Assembly: GCA_035510715.1 (NCBI GenBank)
Contig: DATKGQ010000016.1
Span: 1-24,066, forward strand
Source of the DNA: DATKGQ01 sp035510715
Lineage (GTDB): Bacteria; Patescibacteriota; Saccharimonadia; Saccharimonadales; UBA4665
DNA: 24,066 nucleotides
Direction of reading: 5' to 3'
The notes under the pieces are model-generated. The model searched no databases. It was not told the DNA's origin and saw only the letters and a list, made by a program, of their open reading frames with translations. The position numbers and the translations under genes are program-made. Of the stretch, positions 7,616 through 13,834 are shown piece by piece (the stretch's first letter is position 1; each line of letters begins with the position of its first letter).

Positions 7616-8489
7616 TCATTCTCCATTCAATATAATTCGACAGCCCATCTTCAAAAGAGATCATCTTAGTAAGCAATCCTCTTTTCTTCGCCTCGTAAAT
7701 TGCTAGACAATTATCGGGCAAGAGAGATTCATGTAATTCTTGCGCATATTCGATCGATATATTGAGATCACGAATTTTTTTACAAATTCGTTGAATGCTA
7801 TGAGCTACTTCGAGCACTGATATTGATTTACCACTGCCTAGATTAAGTGTTTGCGGTAAACTTTTAGCATCTAGAGCGACAAGTTGGATAATTGATTTTG
7901 CAAGATCATCAATATACAAATAATCACGCTTTGTACTCACGGCATTAAGGATAATTTTGTTACTACCCAAAGCTGATTTTACTAAATTAGTAATGAGTCC
8001 TGGTGACGTTTGGCCAGGGCCATATATAGATGACGAGCGAAGATTTAATACTTGAACATCTTTGAGTTCATTGTTAAAAAATCTCTCGATCCTGAGTTTG
8101 CTAGCACCGTATTCATCTAATGGTTTTAGTGGTGTCAATTCGGAGAATGGGACTGGTGCACTAACATCATAGACATTCCATCCTGATATAAACATTATTT
8201 GAGGAATTTTAAGCTGACGACATAGTAATAAGACTGATTCCGCCATATTTAGGTCAAGTAAGAAATCTGTTTTTTTTGCCCAAGGCGTGATTGCGGCGGT
8301 ATGAATCAGGTGTGTAATATGGTGATTTTTAAGTTTCTTGGCTACCCTTTTGACATCTGATATATCCGTAAGGTCACAAATCACTCTACCGGGAATATAA
8401 TTTGATCTCTGCAGACAGATTGCTTCATTGCCTAAAAGGTAGGCAAGCCGATTACCTATAAAGCCGGCGGCGCCTGTTACTAAAATCAT
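7599..8489 (-). CDS. NAD(P)-dependent sugar-nucleotide epimerase/dehydratase (extended SDR)
   Basis: 296-aa extended short-chain dehydrogenase/reductase acting on nucleotide sugars in the cytosol. Seen: GAAGFIG at residues 6-12, HTAAITPW, a Ser102-containing FISGWNVYD block, catalytic Tyr127 and Lys131 in YGASK, RSSSIYGPGQ, and RDYLYIDDLA, which is typical of GalE/WbiB-like members. The active-site triad looks intact. Its ATG at 8489 shares a base with the TGA of the ATP-grasp gene (TGATG), so the two are translationally coupled. Whether it is a 4-epimerase, 4,6-dehydratase or 4-reductase cannot be told from sequence. Its place in the aminosugar-like operon suggests it edits the same sugar. 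Confidence 0.88.
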   Translation of the reverse strand: MILVTGAAGFIGNRLAYLLGNEAICLQRSNYIPGRVICDLTDISDVKRVAKKLKNHHITHLIHTAAITPWAKKTDFLLDLNMAESVLLLCRQLKIPQIMFISGWNVYDVSAPVPFSELTPLKPLDEYGASKLRIERFFNNELKDVQVLNLRSSSIYGPGQTSPGLITNLVKSALGSNKIILNAVSTKRDYLYIDDLAKSIIQLVALDAKSLPQTLNLGSGKSISVLEVAHSIQRICKKIRDLNISIEYAQELHESLLPDNCLAIYEAKKRGLLTKMISFEDGLSNYIEWRMNENIL

Positions 8490-9559
8490 CAGAGATCTTT
8501 TATTAACTTCTCCAATTTAGCGACTTCTGACTCTACCTGCTCGCGTGAAACCAATACGGGTTCAAAATCCATACCGCGAATCCATATCATATTGTTTTTT
8601 GCTGGATTAATTTTCTTTTCAAACTTTGGTGGTTCTTCGCCATAAGCAAGTTTTACAAAAGTATATGGCATATTGACACCGAGTTCGGTGAAAAACTGAT
8701 GAGTCGTGAAGAACCTGCCAATATTAATCTCTGTAGGGTTTGGAATGCCATTTTGGTCATAAGCAAGATCAACGCCAAATAATCCAGTCGGTTTGGGATC
8801 TATGGCAAGGACTGTTTTTTGGGCAATCTCATCCAATATTGGATCGCTAACCGTCTCTCCGCCACCGGTTGCGCCGGTCACGCCGGAAGGTGAGATTTTA
8901 CCAAGCTCCCAGTAAAGTCGACGTCTACCCTGCGCTAGCACTACCTCGCCATCGTGCCATATTGACATCCATGTTGTCGTGTCGTCACGGAGTAGTTCGG
9001 CAGCCGTGAATGTACCATCCCAGCCTTTTTGAAAATCGAGCCAGTTAATTGCCGTCTGCATGTCAGAAACCGGCAATGCGCCACGGCCTCCAGCCCCAGA
9101 TGTTGCGCGTATCCACATCTTTCCGCCAAAATCTTCAAACGCCTGCTCGAGCTGTTCTTTATCCGTGATAATAACTGTTTTGGGGACTTTGATGCCAGCA
9201 GATTGCCATTTCTTGAATGATAGAAATTTATCTTGGCAGATTCTTATAGTCTCTTTGTCGGGAAAGAACGTTTTTGCATTCACCTTTTCACGATTTTCAG
9301 ATAAGAAATTTACCTCTGTATCATTTTGAGCGTGGACAAATTCAATTTTTTCTTTCTCGATAATATAGTTCAACACATCAATATATGAGGGGCCTTTGGC
9401 GGATGGCACTAAGTAGCGAGCATCTGTTTCAGCCCTTTGAAGATAGTATTTGTCTGCATCTGTTCCAACTATATAGAACTCCTCAGGTGCTTTACGCAAA
9501 GACCGAGTGAAGTTTACTGCAGGCGAACCCCCAGCTCCCGTTACCAATATACGTTTCAT
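8489..9559 (-). CDS. ATP-grasp carboxylate-amine ligase-like protein
   Basis: 356-aa protein with a pre-ATP-grasp Rossmann-like N-terminus (RILVTGAGG at residues 3-11, then VGTDAD) and an ATP-grasp fold. Within the fold are KMWIRATSGAGGRG (147-160, the phosphate-binding loop), the E188-containing hinge AELL, and metal ligands at Asp264 (FGVDLAYD), Glu277 and Asn279 (TEINIGR). This resembles the CarB/PylC-like group, whose members join a carboxylate to an amine via an acyl phosphate. The ATG at 9559 has a strong GGGAGG site. Located between a Gfo/Idh-DegT pair and an SDR, it may attach an amino acid or other acid to an amino sugar; this is inference from context. Confidence 0.86.
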   Translation of the reverse strand: MKRILVTGAGGSPAVNFTRSLRKAPEEFYIVGTDADKYYLQRAETDARYLVPSAKGPSYIDVLNYIIEKEKIEFVHAQNDTEVNFLSENREKVNAKTFFPDKETIRICQDKFLSFKKWQSAGIKVPKTVIITDKEQLEQAFEDFGGKMWIRATSGAGGRGALPVSDMQTAINWLDFQKGWDGTFTAAELLRDDTTTWMSIWHDGEVVLAQGRRRLYWELGKISPSGVTGATGGGETVSDPILDEIAQKTVLAIDPKPTGLFGVDLAYDQNGIPNPTEINIGRFFTTHQFFTELGVNMPYTFVKLAYGEEPPKFEKKINPAKNNMIWIRGMDFEPVLVSREQVESEVAKLEKLIKDL

Positions 9560-9581
9560 GTGTCCTCCCTTATTATAATAA

Positions 9582-10568
9582 TCATTCGTATTTTTTTACT
9601 GCCTCAAATGCTAAGTATAGTGCTTCGCGAGCATCCTTAGGATTAACCAAATGAGATTTTTTATCACCATTAACTCTTGCTAGAAAAGTTTTCAACTCTA
9701 CAGCAAGAGGTTCTTCGAAATTAACTTTAATGACTTCTTTTTTTGGCTCACCCATCTTTATAACGAAGTTAGAAAACCCTTGGTTGGGTGTCTTTATCAT
9801 ATTGTGCTTATAGTACTCCAGTTCTTGGGTAATGTAGTTACCTTCTAAATAACCCGTGGAACCAGTCAGAGATATGGTACGTATCTTTACGGGTGTCAGC
9901 CAATTAGCCTGTATAAAACCAGATGCGTCTCCATAATCCATAAGTATTTCTGCCGAATCGATTTGTTTTGTATGATGCGTGCGAGAACCATGACTGTAAA
10001 TTTTTGTTGGCTGTTTACTAAGTAGGAAACTTATTAGATCTATATCATGTACTGCAAGATCAATTATTACATCCGTCTTAGGTTCTATGGCAGGAAATCC
10101 TCCAACACGCTTACATACTATTGACGTTATTTTGCCAATTTTCCCTTCATCAACCATAGTTTTTAGTTTGATAATAATTGGGTTGTAACGTTCAAGGTGT
10201 CCAACCGTAAAAATAATACTATTCTTTTCTGCTAATTTAATTAACTCATCAGCTTCCTTGACTGTACTTGCAATAGGTTTTTCAAGTAGCACATGAATAC
10301 TCCGTTTCATGGCATATTCAGCAACCTCAGCATGAAAAGTAGTCGGTACTACAATTGAAACTGCCTCAGGCTTAGTTTCGTTTAGCATTTTCTGGTAATC
10401 GGTAAAGTATTGGGCACCATATTCATCAGCTAAAATCTTAGTAGCCGGATTTATATCCGCCAAAGCTACTAGATCTGCTCCAGCGAGCAGCGAGTAGTTA
10501 CGCATGTGATTCTTGCCCATGTTGCCTCCACCGACAACCGCAACACGGACTTTCTTAGGAGCCGGCAC
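9582..10568 (-). CDS. Gfo/Idh/MocA-family nucleotide-sugar dehydrogenase
   Basis: 328-aa NAD(P)-dependent oxidoreductase. Seen: GGGNMG nucleotide loop at residues 13-18, LLEKPIA with Glu96-Lys97-Pro98, VGHLERYNP (about 122-130) and DLAVHDIDL with Asp170, His174 and Asp175, the standard catalytic set. The GHLERYNP form is shared with relatives annotated as UDP-GlcNAc 3-dehydrogenase or UDP-GlcNAcA dehydrogenase (GnnA, WlbA, WbpB), which make a 3-keto sugar for a DegT aminotransferase. Here a DegT gene lies immediately upstream and overlaps by 14 bases, which supports a 3-keto then 3-amino sequence. Start is GTG 10568 with a poor ribosome site, consistent with coupling to the gene before it. 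Confidence 0.9.
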   Translation of the reverse strand: MPAPKKVRVAVVGGGNMGKNHMRNYSLLAGADLVALADINPATKILADEYGAQYFTDYQKMLNETKPEAVSIVVPTTFHAEVAEYAMKRSIHVLLEKPIASTVKEADELIKLAEKNSIIFTVGHLERYNPIIIKLKTMVDEGKIGKITSIVCKRVGGFPAIEPKTDVIIDLAVHDIDLISFLLSKQPTKIYSHGSRTHHTKQIDSAEILMDYGDASGFIQANWLTPVKIRTISLTGSTGYLEGNYITQELEYYKHNMIKTPNQGFSNFVIKMGEPKKEVIKVNFEEPLAVELKTFLARVNGDKKSHLVNPKDAREALYLAFEAVKKYE

Positions 10569-11661
10569 TACTAATACCCCGCACGGTTTTAATTATTTTA
10601 GCTACATCAGTCTTACTTACTTTTGGGTGAACCGGTAATGAAAGAACCTGTTCGGCTGCCTGTTCGGCATTGGGGAAATCGCCCAGTTCGTAGCCAAGCT
10701 TAGAAATATGTGGGTAAGCATGTAACGGCTTCGGGTAGTATACCCCACTGCCAATTTCATTTTCCGCTAATGCAACCATCAACTGCTGCCGGGTTAATGG
10801 GAAATCCGGAGTTACGCGAACAGTGTATTGATGAAATACATGCGAGCGTCCCGGCTTAATTACCGGCGTTATTAAGCCTTTAATCCCTGCTAGACCTTCG
10901 CTGAGAAGCTTAGCATTTTCTTGACGAGTTTTATTAAATACATCGGCTTTCTTGAGTTGTTCAACGGCAATAGCTGCATGCAGATCCGACATGCGGTAGT
11001 TATAGCCAATCCCAGCATATTCATAAGGGCCGACCATGCCATGCTGCCGGAAACTTTTGATAGCAGTTACATACTTTTCATCATTGGTAGTTACTATGCC
11101 GCCTTCAGCGCACATAATATTTTTCGTAGCATACAGAGAAAAGCACCCGAGATCACCCAGGCTTCCTGCTTTTTTGTCACCATATACTGCTCCGACTGCT
11201 TGGCAAGCATCTTCTATGATTTTGATGCCTAGTTCTTCGGCTATCGTTTTCAATTCACCAAAGTCACACGGTTGACCATATAAATGAACCGGGAGAATAA
11301 CTTTTGTTTTGAGAGTAATGGCTGCTTTTATGTGTTGTACATTAATGTTAAAAGTGCCCGGCTCAATATCCACTAATACCGGCTTGGCGCCCAAGAATAA
11401 AATCGGATTGATCGTAGCGATAAAGCTAAAAGGAGTTGTGACTACTTCGTCTCCAGGCCCTACGCCAGCCGCATGCAAAGCCGCATGTATCGCCGCCGTG
11501 CCACTATTCACCACTACAGCAAATTTGCTGCCGCAATACTTTGCAAAGTCTTCTTCAAGCTCAGCAACCCTCGGTCCTTGGGCAAGCATACCCGTCCCAA
11601 GTACTTTATTTACAGCATCAATTTCCTCAGACCCAATAACGGGCGCAGCTATTTGAATCAC
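10555..11661 (-). CDS. DegT/DnrJ/EryC1/StrS-family sugar aminotransferase
   Basis: 368-aa PLP-dependent aminotransferase acting on keto sugars attached to nucleotides. Seen: GTGMLAQGP near residues 22-30, NSGTAAIHAAL, TPFSFIATIN, IIEDACQAVG with Asp151 for the PLP ring nitrogen, and SLYATKNI with Lys180 as the Schiff-base lysine, then EGGIV. Full length and apparently active. Start is GTG 11661 with a strong AGGGGGAG site about five bases upstream. It is the first gene of a five-gene minus-strand operon and is preceded by a good promoter. Paired with the Gfo/Idh gene it probably forms a 3-amino sugar (GnnB- or WbpE-like role), but position and sugar are inferred. Confidence 0.93.
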   Translation of the reverse strand: MIQIAAPVIGSEEIDAVNKVLGTGMLAQGPRVAELEEDFAKYCGSKFAVVVNSGTAAIHAALHAAGVGPGDEVVTTPFSFIATINPILFLGAKPVLVDIEPGTFNINVQHIKAAITLKTKVILPVHLYGQPCDFGELKTIAEELGIKIIEDACQAVGAVYGDKKAGSLGDLGCFSLYATKNIMCAEGGIVTTNDEKYVTAIKSFRQHGMVGPYEYAGIGYNYRMSDLHAAIAVEQLKKADVFNKTRQENAKLLSEGLAGIKGLITPVIKPGRSHVFHQYTVRVTPDFPLTRQQLMVALAENEIGSGVYYPKPLHAYPHISKLGYELGDFPNAEQAAEQVLSLPVHPKVSKTDVAKIIKTVRGISSAGS

Positions 11662-11683
11662 TAGTTCTCCCCCTACCTTTGAC

Positions 11684-11712
11684 AGTATAACAATCTAGCC
11701 AGATCTGCTCAA
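11684..11712 (-). promoter_or_regulatory. Sigma70-type promoter of the aminosugar operon
   Basis: On the minus strand, TTGAGC (11712-11707) and TATACT (11689-11684) are separated by exactly 17 bases. The -10 is followed by about 22 bases containing the AGGGGGAG ribosome site and then GTG 11661. This is the best-formed promoter I saw in the window and would drive the whole 11.66-6.99 kb operon. Confidence 0.65.
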
Positions 11713-11764
11713 GTAACCAATAAGCAGTAAAAGCAACAGCTTCGTATTCAGCCAAACTTTTTAG

Positions 11765-11770
11765 TATAAT
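11765..11770 (+). promoter_or_regulatory. -10 element placed for a leaderless transcript
   Basis: A consensus TATAAT lies six bases before the GTG at 11777, so transcription would be expected to start at or next to the first base of the start codon. No Shine-Dalgarno sequence precedes the GTG, which fits a leaderless mRNA. The -35 region is weak (candidate TTCGTA around 11741-11746). The same bases read ATTATACT on the other strand. Confidence 0.5.
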
Positions 11771-11776
11771 AACTGA

Positions 11777-12130
11777 GTGGCAAAAATTATAATTGCATTC
11801 TACATACTCGCCACGTCTTGTGCACTTACGGCAGTTAAGTTTGGCAGCAAAACTGGGGCTCTTGTTCATCACGTCGATAATAGATTAGTTTTTAATATCA
11901 ACTTCTATACAGTAGCAGGTATATTTCTTTACGGCGTAAGTTTTTTAATTTATATGTATTTAATCTCAAGGTATGATTTAGGTTATATCGTTCCGCTAAC
12001 AACTGCCTTTATTTATATACTAATTTTCGGTGCTTCATATTTTATTTTTCATGAGGTGTTCACTGCTGCGAAAATAGTTGGGATTGTATTTATAGTGACC
12101 GGCTTAATCTTCCTTAACTTGAAGAAATAA
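11777..12130 (+). CDS. Small EmrE/EamA-like four-helix membrane protein
   Basis: 117 aa with four predicted membrane segments (about residues 2-21, 42-64, 68-90 and 97-115). The pattern LISRYDLGYIVPLTTAF followed by FHEVFTAAKIVGIVFIVTGL is that of small DMT-superfamily proteins (EmrE/ArnE/ArnF-like). The membrane Glu of true multidrug SMR pumps (Glu14 in EmrE) is not in the first helix, so drug export is unlikely. In polysaccharide loci such proteins are suspected flippases for undecaprenyl-phosphate aminosugars, which would suit the divergent aminotransferase operon. The GTG start follows a TATAAT by six bases and has no ribosome site. A minus-strand frame over 11627-11872 is only its shadow. 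Confidence 0.78.
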   Translation: MAKIIIAFYILATSCALTAVKFGSKTGALVHHVDNRLVFNINFYTVAGIFLYGVSFLIYMYLISRYDLGYIVPLTTAFIYILIFGASYFIFHEVFTAAKIVGIVFIVTGLIFLNLKK

Positions 12131-12350
12131 ACACTACTAAATACATTTATGAGCGTGTTGCGGTATTGAAGCTACAATTAAATAAGTAAGTAAAATTGGT
12201 GATATACTCAAAAATTGTTAAAACACTTGTGAATACTTAAGGTCAAAAACTTATCTGATTTTATTAAGCGATTGCGTGGCCCCAACTGCTTGGCAGGCAG
12301 GCAAATCCATCTCTTGCTGAACCCCCTTCAGAACTTCATGAACCCCTTAA
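12131..12350. other. Non-coding gap between convergent genes
   Basis: 220 bases between the EmrE-like gene (+) and the DUF2142 gene (-). I see no coding frame, tRNA or clear rho-independent terminator. The only local structure is a short tandem GGCAGGCAGGCA near 12293-12304, with a possible 4-bp CTGC/GCAG hairpin just before it. The left half is AT-rich. Confidence 0.5.
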
Positions 12351-13781
12351 TTAAACATTACTAATGAAGAACCTCGTGTAAATTGTTATGACACTTGCAA
12401 TAAGCAAAAACGTCGGCACATAAATAGCAACGCTCCTGTATAGGTACCGGCTAGATCTGAGCCATTTACCAAAGAATAACGGCAAAAGAAGTAAGACAAT
12501 CGGCAAGAAATATCTGCCCTGCATGCCATAGATGATTTTAAAACCGACTGGAGAATAATAAACATAGAGGGCGGCATTGGCGGCCAACCAGTAACCAACA
12601 ATCACCAAAGCAAGAATCAATTTTTGTTTTTTATCCAGCCAGGCTTTAAATTTACCAGTTGTGCTAACGATATAAGTGAATAACAGGCCGAGATAGCCCA
12701 CCATCACAATCCATTCAGCAAGCGGAGTATCCCCCCAGCCAAATGTGCCAATTAATGATCTTATGATTGAATCTCCCCACGTAAAGAAATAGGTATTCCA
12801 GAGTACATTAATGAAACTGTACGGGCTTCTGAGCAAAAATTTAATTTGTCCAGCAGGGTCAACTCCATTACCCAAAGAGCTGGCCGTAACTATATGACTT
12901 GTGATATCTGTCCAAATAGCAAATAGAATGAACGGAATTATAATCAGTGCCGCTTTTATTAAAAATGATCGCCTTTTTGAGTCTAAAAGCCGCCACGGGA
13001 TAAGGAACAGAAGAGCCAAAAATACAAACATAATCTCTTTGGTAAGGACTAGGGCTATTCCCATCATGAGCAAAATAAGAATTTGTTTGTAGGAAAGTAT
13101 CTTTTTCTTGTCCAGCAAATACATAATGTAGGCAAACAGAGCAGCTGCCACTCCGATAGCCATAACATCGACACTCTCTGACGTTGCCTGAAATAGCGCT
13201 GTTGGCAACAGACCAAAAAAAGCCACGGCCCATTTTTTCCGGGGCATCAATTTAATGCTCAGACAGATCAGGAGTATCCAGGCGCAGAGATTACCAAACC
13301 GCGCCAGATACATCAGGATAATAGGCTGCAGACCGAGCAAACGCCCAATCAACATACCGGCTACTTGGGGGATATAGGCTACGGGAGAATAACCGCCGGT
13401 TGCGCCAAAGTTGTAGGTCGAAGTCTGCTTTGGATTGAGCTGTATTTTAAGAGCTTTCAGTGTTTTATGCCCATTGTATTTTAGATTGGCATAGAAAGTA
13501 ATCGAGGGTTTAGTGGTGGTCAGCATTTCGGTTTTACCAAGAGAACTGGGCAAAACACCACCGTAGCCCCCGCCTTTTATAGGGTCAACAATAAAATTAA
13601 ACTGTGACAGCTGATAAGTTCGGTAAAAATGAATACCTTCATCCGGAGTTTGAAACGGAGGAGTCAGAAATAAAAAAACTAATCCGAATACGCTGGCCGT
13701 AATAATGAAAAATTTGAGTGGTGTCAGCTGAGAAATAAACTGCCGCAGGCCAACTACCAATTTTTTCACACAACTCCTCAT
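12351..13781 (-). CDS. DUF2142-family polytopic membrane protein
   Basis: 476 aa with about ten to twelve membrane helices. The family signature is clear just after the first helix: FLTPPFQTPDEGIHFYR (about residues 38-54), with Asp47-Glu48 in the first outer loop, followed by YQLSQ. DUF2142 proteins resemble GT-C glycosyltransferases and often occur in surface polysaccharide loci, so transfer of a lipid-linked sugar outside the membrane is plausible but unproven. ATG 13781 is supported by a GGTGAGGG ribosome site seven bases upstream; a GTG at 13769 is an alternative. The gene follows the 767-aa surface protein by 53 bases on the same strand and may be cotranscribed with it. Confidence 0.9.
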   Translation of the reverse strand: MRSCVKKLVVGLRQFISQLTPLKFFIITASVFGLVFLFLTPPFQTPDEGIHFYRTYQLSQFNFIVDPIKGGGYGGVLPSSLGKTEMLTTTKPSITFYANLKYNGHKTLKALKIQLNPKQTSTYNFGATGGYSPVAYIPQVAGMLIGRLLGLQPIILMYLARFGNLCAWILLICLSIKLMPRKKWAVAFFGLLPTALFQATSESVDVMAIGVAAALFAYIMYLLDKKKILSYKQILILLMMGIALVLTKEIMFVFLALLFLIPWRLLDSKRRSFLIKAALIIIPFILFAIWTDITSHIVTASSLGNGVDPAGQIKFLLRSPYSFINVLWNTYFFTWGDSIIRSLIGTFGWGDTPLAEWIVMVGYLGLLFTYIVSTTGKFKAWLDKKQKLILALVIVGYWLAANAALYVYYSPVGFKIIYGMQGRYFLPIVLLLLPLFFGKWLRSSRYLYRSVAIYVPTFLLIASVITIYTRFFISNV

Positions 13782-13834
13782 AGTTTATCCCTCACCTTAT
13801 ATTGTATTCGCCATTAAGGATCTGCCCAATGATA

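Noticed and set aside
11627..11872. 81-aa minus-strand frame spanning the DegT promoter
   Set aside because: It covers the promoter and ribosome site of the DegT gene and lies antisense to the EmrE-like gene. Its composition is Cys/Arg-rich, as in shadow frames.
12280..12350. tRNA or terminator near the GGCAGGCAGGCA stretch
   Set aside because: No cloverleaf or T-arm consensus is visible, and the only hairpin is four base pairs with no following T-run.
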